DNA of 64,000 nucleotides from Halobacillus_B sp963739045. Its GTDB lineage: Bacteria; Bacillota; Bacilli; Bacillales; Halobacillaceae. Location of the stretch: NCBI GenBank assembly GCA_963739045.1, contig CAVTYY010000001.1:1062932-1126931 (forward strand). Reading direction: 5' to 3'. Both the position numbers and the translations under genes were made by a program. A model generated the notes under the pieces. The model was not told where the DNA came from. It saw only the letters and a program-made list of their open reading frames with translations, and did no database searches. Positions 51,841 through 59,761 of the stretch are shown piece by piece (position 1 is the first letter of the stretch; the number at the start of each line of letters is the position of its first letter).

Positions 51841-52095
51841 CGCAATAATAATCGAGTTTTCGCAATAAAAACGTGATTTTCGCAATAATAATTGGATTTT
51901 CGCAATAAAAAGTCGATGATCGCAATTATCGCGCCGTTTTCGCAATAAAACACGCAGCGGATCCCGCCATGAAATATCGCTTCCGCAAATAAAATGGAAA
52001 TATCGCAAATATATCCGTTTTTCCGCAAATATAATCGTGAACATCGCAAATAAAACAGCATGTTCGCAAATATATCCGCAAACCCGCAAATAAAT
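51841..52095. repeat. Phased double array: CGCAATAAA then CGCAAATA, 20-bp period
   Basis: CGCAAT starts at 51841, 51861, 51881, 51901, 51921 and 51941, exactly every 20 bases. After about 40 bases a second series with CGCAAAT starts at 51984, 52004, 52024, 52045, 52065 and 52085. The variable parts differ between units. The array fills the gap between the wall-protein gene and the sortase gene. Confidence 0.88.
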
Positions 52096-52133
52096 AGAGA
52101 CTTTCATAACTATGAGAGAAAAGGTGATGGGCA

Positions 52134-53178
52134 ATGAAATGGAAAATTTACTTTACGGTCGTCGGCATCGTGTTTCTGGTGCTGCTCGCCTACCAGAATG
52201 ACGTGTTCGCTAAACTCCTCAACGGAGATACGCAGGTTGAGCACGTCTCCGGCAAGCAGGACTCCGACTATTTAAACAGCCCCGAGGAGCAGCTGAAACA
52301 GAACAAAGATGCCGAGAAGAAAGAGAACGAGCTCGACCGCGAGTTCACGGTGATCAATAAATCAGAGGATATGAACTCCTCGAAAGTCGATACTTCTCAG
52401 CCGAAGAAAGAAAATGATCACGGCATCATCCCGGTTCATATTAAGATTCCGGCGATCAAAGTCGATACCGATGTAAAAAAAGTCGGCATTAATGATAAAG
52501 GGCAGATGGGCGTGCCCGACAGTACGGTCACCGTCGGCTGGTTTGAGCCCGGCACGAAACCGGGCAACACCGGCAACGCCGTCATCGCCGGCCACGTCGA
52601 CAGCTACAAAGGACCCGCCGTCTTCTTTTATCTAAAAAATCTTAAAAAAGGCGATGAGATTCACGTGACCGGCAAAGACGGGAAGAAGCTCACCTACATC
52701 GTCAAAGCGCTGGAAAGCTATCCATTCGATAACGCGCCGATCAAAGAGATCTTCGGCACGACCGATAAGAAGCGCCTGAACTTAATCACCTGCACCGGCA
52801 CGTTCGATCATAAGACCGATAACCATCTGGAGCGGCTGGTCGTGTTTACCGAGCTGAAAGAACCGAAAATCGATAAACAGCAGGCCAAGCAGCAGGAGCA
52901 AACAAAAGCAGGAAGAAGAACAGCAGCTGCCAGCACCGGACCACGTCGAAGTGAACGGAACCTTCGTCACCTGGCATGCGGTCCGCGACGAGAAGGTCCT
53001 CGGCTACCGCGTCTACCGCAGTAAAGACGGCGAAGATTTTGAAAAAGTCGCCAGCGTTTCTTCCTATGAACGGAAAAACTATACCGATCCGGACGCTTCC
53101 GAGTACACGTACTACGTGACTTCTGTCGACAAGGACGGGAACGAATCGAAGCCATCGAAGAAAGCAACAGCCAAGTAA
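52134..53178 (+). pseudogene. Class F-like sortase with C-terminal fibronectin III domain, split by a frameshift
   Basis: Membrane helix at 5-20, a charged linker, and a sortase domain (about 98-242) with catalytic His154 (AGHVDS), Cys220 (LITCTGTF) and Arg234 (LERLVVF), the class F pattern. The frame continues past Gln/Lys-rich residues 248-258, then turns into a non-conserved tail ending at 53024. In the +1 frame from about 52908 a fibronectin III domain follows (PAPDHVEVNGTFVTWHAVRD, then LGYRVYRSKDG and YTYYVTSVDKDG) to 53178. Removing one A of the AAAA at 52904-52907 joins them into about 347 residues. AAAGGTGATGGG precedes ATG 52134. The sortase domain is intact and could work even if truncated. 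Confidence 0.85.
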
Positions 53179-53202
53179 AGCCATTCCCATCCCACCTTAT
53201 TC

Positions 53203-53236
53203 GAAGCTCTCCCTGAAGCGGAGGGCTTCTTTTTTA
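53203..53236 (+). terminator. Terminator of the sortase gene
   Basis: GAAGCTCTC pairs with GAGGGCTTC (one G-T pair), followed by six T. Confidence 0.8.
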
Positions 53237-53331
53237 TAGGCGGCCGGGTGATTATGGTAGGATGAAGGTAGAATCGTCATGTAACCGTATTCATCTGAGA
53301 ATAGTGAGCCCTAATAGAGGAGGAATGCAAC

Positions 53332-53985
53332 ATGCAAAAGCATGGCAAGCTGGAAAGACAAGATCCGAGGGAACGTCCTCTCGAATACCTGCTGCACCTG
53401 CCGAAGAACTATGAGTCAAGCCCTCAGGAGCAGTGGCCGCTGATCCTTTTCTTACATGGAAGTGGAGAAAGGGGTTCAGATGTAGACCGCGTGAAAAGAG
53501 AAGGACTGCCTAAAGAAATCGAGGAAGGAGGAAAATTTCCCTTCCTTGTGGTGTCGCCGCAGTGCCCGGAGGATTCTCGCTGGACCGAAGAGTTAGACGC
53601 GTTAACTCGATTACTAGACGAAATTCAGTCCCGCTATCACGTGGATCCATCCCGCATCTACTTAACCGGTTTAAGCCTGGGAGGCCATGGCACGTGGCAC
53701 TTGGCCGCCAAAATGCCGCAGACCTTTGCAGCCATCGCTCCCGTGTGCGGCCGGGGAGAAGTCCAGATGGCCGAAGCGCTCAAGAATATTCCCACGTGGG
53801 TCTTCCACGGCGATCAAGACGATGTCGTTTCGATTCAACATTCCATGGATATGGTAAAAGCCATAGAGAAACAGGGCGGGGGCATCCGCTTTACCATTTA
53901 TGAGGGAGTGGGTCATGATTCCTGGACCGAAACCTACAGGAATCCGCAATTATATGAATGGTTTCTTGAGCACAAGAAGGGTTGA
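53332..53985 (+). CDS. Alpha/beta hydrolase, carboxylesterase/peptidase-like
   Basis: A 217-residue cytoplasmic hydrolase. LILFLHGSGERG near 40-51 gives the oxyanion loop, the nucleophile is Ser in TGLSLGGHGT near 118-127, Asp in HGDQDDVVS near 163, and His in EGVGHDSWTE near 191-200, so the triad is complete. The pattern matches the dienelactone hydrolase/PHB depolymerase-like branch (phospholipase-like). AGAGGAGG ribosome site. Substrate unknown. Confidence 0.88.
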   Translation: MQKHGKLERQDPRERPLEYLLHLPKNYESSPQEQWPLILFLHGSGERGSDVDRVKREGLPKEIEEGGKFPFLVVSPQCPEDSRWTEELDALTRLLDEIQSRYHVDPSRIYLTGLSLGGHGTWHLAAKMPQTFAAIAPVCGRGEVQMAEALKNIPTWVFHGDQDDVVSIQHSMDMVKAIEKQGGGIRFTIYEGVGHDSWTETYRNPQLYEWFLEHKKG

Positions 53986-53993
53986 TCAGGACT

Positions 53994-54045
53994 CTAGCCG
54001 ACGACTTCAAGTTGAGGCTTTCCGCTTGTCGTAGGCTAGTTCCTT
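53994..54045. terminator. Hairpin between convergent genes
   Basis: CTAGCCGACGAC pairs with GTCGTAGGCTAG at 11 of 12 positions around a 22-base loop; it overlaps the end of the minus-strand small gene and probably ends transcription from both sides. Confidence 0.5.
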
Positions 54046-54203
54046 TGTTTTAACAACTTATTCTTTATCTTGAAAGAAAAATAGATAACGATTCCTCCTG
54101 TAAAAGCCCCGAGGCCAGAATAAATTCCTGTCGAAAGATTATTCATCGATCCAATGGCGAAAACGACGATTCCCAATATGAACGGGCTATACCATTTGTC
54201 CAA
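54036..54203 (-). CDS. Small membrane protein, 55 residues
   Basis: Starts at TTG with AAGGAGAGGA 4-7 bases upstream on the minus strand and reads DKWYSPFILGIVVFAIGSMN, then SGLGAFTGGIVIYF, ending in a basic tail KIKNKLLKQRN. Two membrane helices. No family recognised. The ribosome site, codon pattern and positive-inside tail argue that it is real. The 295 bases upstream (54204-54498) show no other feature. Confidence 0.65.
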   Translation of the reverse strand: MDKWYSPFILGIVVFAIGSMNNLSTGIYSGLGAFTGGIVIYFSFKIKNKLLKQRN

Positions 54204-54498
54204 ATTATCCTCTCCTTTTTCTTGATAGGATTAAAGCTGCAGATACTCTGGATATACCCAGTTATTCCTAATTAAATCAGGTTATTCTATGAAGCAATAA
54301 ATTCTATCCCTTCCACTTGAAAGCAGGAGCCGTTGAGCCATTTTCCCAACCTATACTTAAGTGGAAAATATGGTAATTTATTCATAATAAAAGCTTGATA
54401 TGTTACGCTTGAACTATAAAAATTTTCCAATTATAGTGTGAAAATCGCTGGACATTCAGCGCTTCCCCCAAGGATTCCAACAGCAAAGGAGGGATAAC

Positions 54499-54873
54499 TT
54501 GAAGGTATTCATTAGTGTCATGATGGCCATGATCATCCTAATGGGCTGCCAGCAGCAACCGGGAAGCGCGTCCAGTCCTGTCTCTATTAAAGACGACCAG
54601 GGAGAAGTCCTCGCGACTGAAGCGGACTTTGCCCATGCCGATCTGAACCAAAGCAAGCAAGGCGACTGGCGCATCGAGCTGACCTACAAAGGGGACGGCA
54701 CTTCCAAGCAGATGACGGAAAACCATGTGGATGAAGATCTGCATGTGTACGTCGATGACCAATTAGTGGCGTCGCCGCACATCGAGCAGGTCATCAATAG
54801 TCACCGCTTAGAAATTGCCGGAGACTATTCGAAGAAACAAGCCCAGGCGTTTGTCGATGCAATTAATCATTAA
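54499..54873 (+). CDS. Lipoprotein resembling the SecDF P1 head domain
   Basis: A 124-residue lipoprotein with lipobox LMGC and Cys17. Residues 70-124 (DLHVYVDDQLVASPHIEQVI, then RLEIAGDYSKKQAQAF) match the pattern of the first periplasmic head domain of SecD (IxLDDxVxSxPxVxxxIxxGxxxIxGxFsxxxAxxLA), without any of the SecDF membrane domains. TTG 54499 with AGGAGGGAT upstream. Role unknown; possibly a stand-alone partner in protein export. Confidence 0.65.
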   Translation: MKVFISVMMAMIILMGCQQQPGSASSPVSIKDDQGEVLATEADFAHADLNQSKQGDWRIELTYKGDGTSKQMTENHVDEDLHVYVDDQLVASPHIEQVINSHRLEIAGDYSKKQAQAFVDAINH

Positions 54874-54878
54874 GCAGA

Positions 54879-54915
54879 AAAAAAGAGGAACTTCCCGGCG
54901 GGGGAGTTCCTCTTT
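54879..54915. terminator. Bidirectional terminator
   Basis: AAAGAGGAACT pairs perfectly with AGTTCCTCTTT, between convergent genes. Confidence 0.85.
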
Positions 54916-54919
54916 GAAA

Positions 54920-55477
54920 TTATCGATAGGTATCATGAAGCGGCGCAAACAGATCCTCTGCTGATTTTCTCACCATGGAAAAGTGCTCCACATTATCATA
55001 GCCGTGCAGAATCTCATTATGATGCTGGATAATCTGCTCGGCAGATAGAACCGAGTTGTCGGTCGTTCCATGTCCGTCCGCTACCAGCGTCACGTCAAAC
55101 CCGTTGACGGTCGCTGCCCGGACAGCCGTATCCACGCAGTAATCCGTTTTGCATCCCGTGATCACCACATGTTCAATCTCGTGATCCTTCAGCCACCCTA
55201 ACAGCGGCGTTTGATAGAACGAATTCGTCCCCTCTTTATCAAAAATTTGCGCGTCCAGAGGCACCTCAATGCCATGATGAACTTGAAATCCATCTCCTTC
55301 CCCATTAGAAACACAGAGATCACGGATAAAAACAACAGGGTGCCCAAGCGCATAGGCTCTTTCAACGCAATGATTAATGTTCTGGATCAGTTCCTCTTTA
55401 TGGTACACACTCGGCTCCTGGTCATTCCCGTCGATCAATTCCTGCTGGGCATCAATCACTAACAAAGCTTGCTTCAA
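54920..55477 (-). CDS. Isochorismatase-family cysteine hydrolase
   Basis: A 185-residue soluble hydrolase with the family triad: Asp9 (LLVIDAQQ), a lysine in the FDKEGTNSF region near 79-87, and the nucleophile Cys in ITGCKTDYCVDTAVRAA near 113. Such enzymes act on amides or isochorismate; nicotinamidase or N-carbamoylsarcosine-type activities are possible. No neighbours hint at the substrate. Preceded on the minus strand by only a weak ribosome site, GAGGAGTTTTTT. Confidence 0.88.
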   Translation of the reverse strand: MKQALLVIDAQQELIDGNDQEPSVYHKEELIQNINHCVERAYALGHPVVFIRDLCVSNGEGDGFQVHHGIEVPLDAQIFDKEGTNSFYQTPLLGWLKDHEIEHVVITGCKTDYCVDTAVRAATVNGFDVTLVADGHGTTDNSVLSAEQIIQHHNEILHGYDNVEHFSMVRKSAEDLFAPLHDTYR

Positions 55478-55621
55478 TAAAAAAACTCCTCTACGTTAGA
55501 TTTTCTCCTCGTTCAGCCATCCACGCGTATCGTTTAATCATAAAAAACCGCCCCCTTTACTTGTCCTATATAAGGTATTCCCTAGAACCTCGTAATCTCC
55601 TGCTTTTGGCAGCGGGAACCT

Positions 55622-55867
55622 TTATAGAGCAAACCAGATGATGAGAAGAATCGTTATCATAGAAGAAAGGATGCCTGTTTTGAAATGTTTATTTCTGAAG
55701 GCGATGACGTCTAAGATGATAAGGGTAAGTAAACCGACCATAATTAAGATGGGAGCGGTAGGGTTATGGCTGCCTTTGGTAGAAGTTAGAGAAGTAAGTA
55801 TGAAAATGATGATGAGTAATGGAAAGATTACATAGGATGCTATCTTATCGAATTTTCTTCCGGTCAT
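55622..55867 (-). CDS. Small membrane protein, 81 residues
   Basis: Three hydrophobic helices (about 10-28, 38-58 and 62-80) with the basic start MTGRKFDK. ATG at 55867 has TTGGAGGAA 5-8 bases upstream, better than the longer frame to 55888. No family recognised. Confidence 0.65.
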   Translation of the reverse strand: MTGRKFDKIASYVIFPLLIIIFILTSLTSTKGSHNPTAPILIMVGLLTLIILDVIAFRNKHFKTGILSSMITILLIIWFAL

Positions 55868-56012
55868 GAAAATTCCTCCAACATTCATTTACCATCAGTC
55901 TGACTCACTATTTTCCAATTTTCAATGATTTACGGCTAATTCTGTCCATGAGAAGTTGGTTAGGTATGAAGGATTATTAGTTTGATAAAGTTAACAAAAA
56001 GGGGGAAGAGTG

Positions 56013-56180
56013 ATGCCGAACTATAAAAAGTCGCTGGGATGGGCTTTGATTGATGTAGTGACGCTGGGGATTCCTTTATATATCCGGTATCTGTTTGTGA
56101 ATCCCGTGAAAACTCTGAAGATATCAGCGGTAGTTTTCCCGATTATCTTTATCTTGCTATGGCTTATCCTTCCGTGGTGA
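56013..56180 (+). CDS. Small membrane protein, 55 residues
   Basis: Begins MPNYKKSLGWALIDVVTLGI, a basic start with one hydrophobic helix, then a second helix (ISAVVFPIIFILLWLILPW) to the end. AAGGGGGAAGAG lies just before ATG 56013. Not similar to anything I recognise, but the ribosome site, length and positive N-terminus support it. Ends before a hairpin shared with the convergent acyltransferase gene. Confidence 0.65.
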   Translation: MPNYKKSLGWALIDVVTLGIPLYIRYLFVNPVKTLKISAVVFPIIFILLWLILPW

Positions 56181-56219
56181 CTCGCAATCAATCTAGGGGA
56201 GTATGCCTTATATTTAATA

Positions 56220-56246
56220 CGGGAGAATGTGAGGCCCATTCTCCCG
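56220..56246. terminator. Bidirectional hairpin between convergent genes
   Basis: CGGGAGAATG pairs perfectly with CATTCTCCCG across seven bases; short A/T-rich flanks on both sides. Confidence 0.6.
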
Positions 56247-56265
56247 GTTAAAAAGTTTCCACCTG

Positions 56266-57267
56266 CTATTTCATCTCTCCTAAAAACAGCTTTCTTGTCA
56301 CCGTGAAGCGGCTGAACAGTAATTTGAAAATGGCCACCGAAACGACCAGACCGATCACCACAAACATTCCGTATCCATAGTGGAAATAGTGGTGGAGAAT
56401 GACGTTCATCGGCACGTGCACATACATAATCGTTAGCGAGGTCGACCCCAGCATCAAGAGCCAGCCCTTCGAATTCGTCGTGCTGATCCATTTACTGATG
56501 GCGAAAATAAACAGCGAGAACACCAGCGGAATCAATAAGTTCAATAGAAAGCCATGATAGACTACATATTTTAAATTCAATGTATAATCGATCATTCCTG
56601 ACTGGTCACTCGCAATAAATCCAAGGCAAAGCACCGCGAGGCCGACACTGTGCTTCGCCTTCAGTTTGTTCAGCCAGCCGCGTCCATAGTAGCCCATCGC
56701 AAGATAGATGATCGCAATGAAGCTGACGTCCATATTGAAGGGGAGCGGCCAGCTCGGCCGGGCGAAGAAATAAGACTCGCCATAAGCCGCCAGATAAAAG
56801 AAGAGCAGCCAGCCGGCCATCTGCTTAGGACTCTTCGTCTTCATCAACAGAAACGCAAACAGCAGCTGCGATACGAATAAACAGGTAATAAACCAAAAGG
56901 GCGCATACAGACCTCCGAGGAACTCCCCGCCATATAACAGCTTCGGAAAATCAACGGCTATAAAACGGAACGAATGCTGTTCCACAATATAGCGAATCAG
57001 TGTGATCAGCACGAGAAAGGAAAAGTAAGGCACCAGCAAGCGGTAGAAACGCTTTTTCATAAAATGAATGAATTCGCCGCTGTCTTTCGGTTTTCTCAGC
57101 AAATAACCGCTGATGATAAAGAAGCCGGGCATGTGAAACCAGTACAGGTACTTATCCCACATCGGCACACTTCCGTCATCAACCGTCCCATAATGACCCA
57201 TCACGACGCAGATAATTAATATCCCTTTGGCAATATCCAGCCAGTCTTCTCTCTTAGCAGTTGTCAT
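56266..57267 (-). CDS. Membrane acyltransferase, family 3
   Basis: A 333-residue protein with about ten helices of the acyltransferase 3 (OatA/YrhL N-terminal) family, which O-acylates cell-surface sugars. Family marks: REDWLDIAKGILIICVVMGH near 6-25 with the catalytic-type His, and FHMPGFFIISGYLLRK near 44-59. It lacks the extracytoplasmic SGNH domain that OatA carries. The start has no strong ribosome site but is preceded by GGGGGTGACAT on the minus strand. Substrate unknown. Confidence 0.88.
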   Translation of the reverse strand: MTTAKREDWLDIAKGILIICVVMGHYGTVDDGSVPMWDKYLYWFHMPGFFIISGYLLRKPKDSGEFIHFMKKRFYRLLVPYFSFLVLITLIRYIVEQHSFRFIAVDFPKLLYGGEFLGGLYAPFWFITCLFVSQLLFAFLLMKTKSPKQMAGWLLFFYLAAYGESYFFARPSWPLPFNMDVSFIAIIYLAMGYYGRGWLNKLKAKHSVGLAVLCLGFIASDQSGMIDYTLNLKYVVYHGFLLNLLIPLVFSLFIFAISKWISTTNSKGWLLMLGSTSLTIMYVHVPMNVILHHYFHYGYGMFVVIGLVVSVAIFKLLFSRFTVTRKLFLGEMK

Positions 57268-57446
57268 CTATGTCACCCCCATATCAGTAAAAGCTAATCA
57301 AGTTGCTTGATAGTTTAGAAGGAATCGGATGGCTTAACAAGGGAAGAACAAACTAGTCAGGGAGCGGCGACCATTCTCCTATGGCACTCAAAGCCTGCGG
57401 TTATGGGGATTCGACAGGTGAAGGTGCTAGTAATCTAGAATAAATT
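57268..57446. other. Gene-free stretch
   Basis: No gene or known RNA is recognised. GGGGATTCGACAGG at 57405 recalls the tmRNA 5' end but the rest does not fit. Confidence 0.4.
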
Positions 57447-57618
57447 GGCAGGACAAATCACGCATTATTTCCATGAGCGGGATGAACGAGGACGTATATG
57501 GAAACAAACTGCCGAGCAGCTTTTCCTCCTCAGAGAAAGCAGAATTCAACCTTTCATTTAAAGGAGAAAAGGAATCCATAACTTTGAAGAGAGTGAGTGA
57601 TCCGCAAATCACCCGGCA
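57447..57618 (+). pseudogene. C-terminal fragment of a lost gene
   Basis: A frame without a start reads DVYGNKLPSSFSSSEKAEFN, then LSFKGEKESITLKRVSDPQI and stops near 57618. The composition looks like the beta-rich C-terminus of an exported or anti-sigma-type protein, but I cannot name it. A terminator (AAAATCCGAACC with GGTTCGGATTTTT, 57653-57691) still follows. The opposite-strand open frame over this stretch has no ribosome site. Confidence 0.35.
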
Positions 57619-57652
57619 AAATTGACCGCTCTCACGCTTATACGGTGGATCA

Positions 57653-57691
57653 AAAAATCCGAACCCATGCACAGAATAGGTTCGGATTTTT
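57653..57691 (+). terminator. Terminator after the gene fragment
   Basis: AAAATCCGAACC pairs with GGTTCGGATTTT, followed by T. 57692-57913 holds nothing else recognisable. Confidence 0.75.
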
Positions 57692-57927
57692 AGTAAAAAT
57701 GAAGTTCTCTGCTAATGATGTATGGATTACAAGTTTCCTCTAATAAGGCAAAAGCAATCAATATTAATTATCCGCTTTCCTGCACCTTTTAATTCATAGC
57801 TTCCATCCTGATAGATATCTTTTTATTGCCCGATCAAATTTCTAGTGAGCTTTCATTTATTCTTAGAGTAAAATAATGTAAGATGAATAGATATCAATAA
57901 ATGGAAGAACCATAGAGGAGACCTGCA

Positions 57928-58334
57928 TTGAGTCAGAAAACATTCATTAACATCATTTATATCCTGTCATTATTCATCATTATGAGATATACGCTTTATC
58001 CTACATTTGGAATAGGAGTACAGCCGAACGTAATTCCCTTTGCTAAAATCATTGATATTCTTCTGAATAAACGCCTCCTCAGATAATCATAAATATCTTA
58101 GGGAACATTGCCTTATTCATGCCTTTGGGTTTTACACTGCCCTTACGATTTCCCGAAAGGAATACCACCAGGCAAGTAGTATTAATGGGGATGGTATTTT
58201 CCCTGACGGTGGAATGCATCCAGACCATGCTGCCGGGAAGAATGCCGGATATAGACGATATTATGTTAAATACGTTCGGCGCTTTCCTAGGTTATCAATT
58301 ATATACTTATATGAGAAAACAAGTCGGCGGGTAA
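57928..58334 (+). pseudogene. VanZ-family membrane protein, frameshifted
   Basis: The first half starts at TTG 57928 (AGAGGAG 7 bases upstream): one helix (FINIIYILSLFIIMRYTLYP), the family block VQPNVIPFAKII, and a stop at 58086. The rest (IINILGNIALFMPLGFTLPL, then SLTVECIQTMLPGRMPDIDD and NTFGAFLGYQLY) continues in another frame to 58334. One base is missing near 58073-58084. VanZ proteins occur widely in Bacillaceae, some linked to teicoplanin resistance. Both halves are well conserved, so the lesion is recent or a sequencing error. Confidence 0.85.
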
Positions 58335-58367
58335 TAGGAAACAGTGTAACCAGCCAGTTATACTAGA

Positions 58368-58411
58368 AAAAGGTGAAGCTCTCCGTATAATAGAGAGCTT
58401 CACCTTTTTAG
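58368..58411 (+). terminator. Terminator of the vanZ gene
   Basis: AAAGGTGAAGCTCTC pairs perfectly with GAGAGCTTCACCTTT, followed by TT. Confidence 0.9.
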
Positions 58412-58465
58412 ATAGAACGGCAGTACCATACATGGCTAACGATTTCGATTCAATAAAAGGACGGC

Positions 58466-58654
58466 TTAAACGTGGAGGGAACGATCATAAGCAAAGACTT
58501 GTACGGATCCACACTGCTCGCAGGCTCTTCCAGTTGTCTTCTTTGTCACAGGGTCAGCGTAGTAGATTTCATTGAAACTACAAACCGGGCATTCAAGGAT
58601 ATGAAAGACTTCTCGCTCTCCAAACAAGGAATCTAGTAATTCATTAAACCCCAT
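58466..58654 (-). CDS. Small zinc-ribbon protein
   Basis: A 62-residue protein with paired cysteines (CPVCSFNE near 22-29 and CEQCGS near 45-50) that would bind one zinc. AAAGGAGGGCTC precedes ATG on the minus strand. No family name recognised; probably a nucleic-acid or protein-binding accessory. Nothing is recognised in 58655-59069 upstream. Confidence 0.7.
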   Translation of the reverse strand: MGFNELLDSLFGEREVFHILECPVCSFNEIYYADPVTKKTTGRACEQCGSVQVFAYDRSLHV

Positions 58655-59069
58655 ATGAGCCCTCCTTTTAAAAGGAATATATCATGGGAGAGCAGAGAAG
58701 ATTGTTGTTCGATGTAAGCGTCACCCCAGCAAATTCATACAATAATCTTAGGTTTTAGTGAAAATAGAGGACCAAGATCTATTATTCTCTCAATAATTCG
58801 TTCAACTGCTGATTGAATACTTAAAAAATTATCAGAATTCACCGAAAATACCTAATCCAGTTAAGAGCTTATCCCATAATCATTCGTATCCACAATGAAT
58901 CTCGTGGTGAAGGAAGATTCCCACCTTTACCCTCCCTGTCCGGCTTCATCTTTTACCTGCTGCGCATTAAAGTGTATTCTTAATAGAGAGAGTTATTTAG
59001 ACAAATCGAATCGAGTTAAAGGAAACTTAACTTCTGCGTCGAATACATGGAGAAGAGGGAGGCTGGACC

Positions 59070-59363
59070 ATGCAAAAAATTAAATTAGAGAAACAAGCCC
59101 AAATGGGGAATGAGATCGTAACCTTTTCTAAAGGCTACCTTCTGATCGATGACCACGGGCCAGAGGAAAACTGGACTTTAACACTCGTAGATGTAGAAAA
59201 CATCGATATCTTCACAAAATACAAAGAAGATGACCAAACGTTTAATCTCCAGCTGAAAGATCTTCGCGGCGAGACTTATGAAGGCACCTTAAGTGTCGAT
59301 CTTATTCCTGACCGAACCTCCACTGTACTGCTCTCGTCCGCAGGAGCACTCGCAAGAGGATAA
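59070..59363 (+). CDS. Hypothetical beta-rich protein, 97 residues
   Basis: Predicted beta-strand pattern (IVTFSKGYLLID, WTLTLVDVENIDIF, TFNLQLKDLRG, TYEGTLSVDLIP), acidic, no signal peptide. GGGAGGCTG lies 5-8 bases before ATG 59070. No family recognised. A terminator at 59371 separates it from the convergent PilZ gene. Confidence 0.65.
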   Translation: MQKIKLEKQAQMGNEIVTFSKGYLLIDDHGPEENWTLTLVDVENIDIFTKYKEDDQTFNLQLKDLRGETYEGTLSVDLIPDRTSTVLLSSAGALARG

Positions 59364-59370
59364 TCCATAC

Positions 59371-59404
59371 AAAAAAGCTTGGATCTCATGGTCCAAGCTT
59401 TTCT
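59371..59404. terminator. Bidirectional terminator
   Basis: AAAAGCTTGGA pairs with TCCAAGCTTTT across eight bases. Confidence 0.8.
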
Positions 59405-59407
59405 TAA

Positions 59408-59761
59408 TTATTTCATAATTTGAGAATTCTCGCGCTCCTTCACCAGTTCAAACAAACGCTCCTCGAGACGATGAGGAAAAGAAAACACGTGAATACCGCA
59501 AGTCATCGACTCTTCATTGATATCCTTCCAAATCACGCGGCCCTCTGCCGTATATGTATCATTATCAAGAATAAAGGAAACAAACACTTCATCCTCCAAC
59601 GCAAGAACCGGATTCGCTTCACATCTATATCTCATGCCATTTAAACTCATATCTACAATTCTCAAAGGACCGGCGACTTGCCGGTTAAGTTTCTTATTGT
59701 AATAGCCTTGAAGCGGGGTATCAAACGAATAGCGAAATGGTTCTTTCCTTCGTTCCCTCAT
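59408..59761 (-). CDS. PilZ-domain protein
   Basis: A 117-residue single PilZ domain, a likely cyclic-di-GMP receptor. The binding arginines are in the N-terminal RERRKEPFRY stretch and the second motif is DMSLNGMRYR near 38-47 (D/NxSxxG). Start at 59761 has GGGGGATT 8 bases upstream; the longer frame to 59848 is not conserved. It may couple cyclic-di-GMP to motility or wall functions. Confidence 0.85.
   Translation of the reverse strand: MRERRKEPFRYSFDTPLQGYYNKKLNRQVAGPLRIVDMSLNGMRYRCEANPVLALEDEVFVSFILDNDTYTAEGRVIWKDINEESMTCGIHVFSFPHRLEERLFELVKERENSQIMK

Noticed and set aside
52895..52915. Programmed ribosomal frameshift in the sortase gene
   Set aside because: The A tract is short, there is no clear slippery heptamer with a downstream structure, and other genes nearby show the same type of indel, so mutation or sequence error is simpler.
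57400..57420. tmRNA 5' end (GGATTCGACAGG)
   Set aside because: Only a dozen bases agree; no tag-peptide frame, no tRNA-like 3' end.
57427..57672. 81-codon minus-strand frame
   Set aside because: No ribosome site; the plus strand over the same stretch reads like a protein fragment instead.
58895..59083. 62-codon frame before the 97-residue protein
   Set aside because: No ribosome site, unusual composition, overlaps the start region of a better gene.
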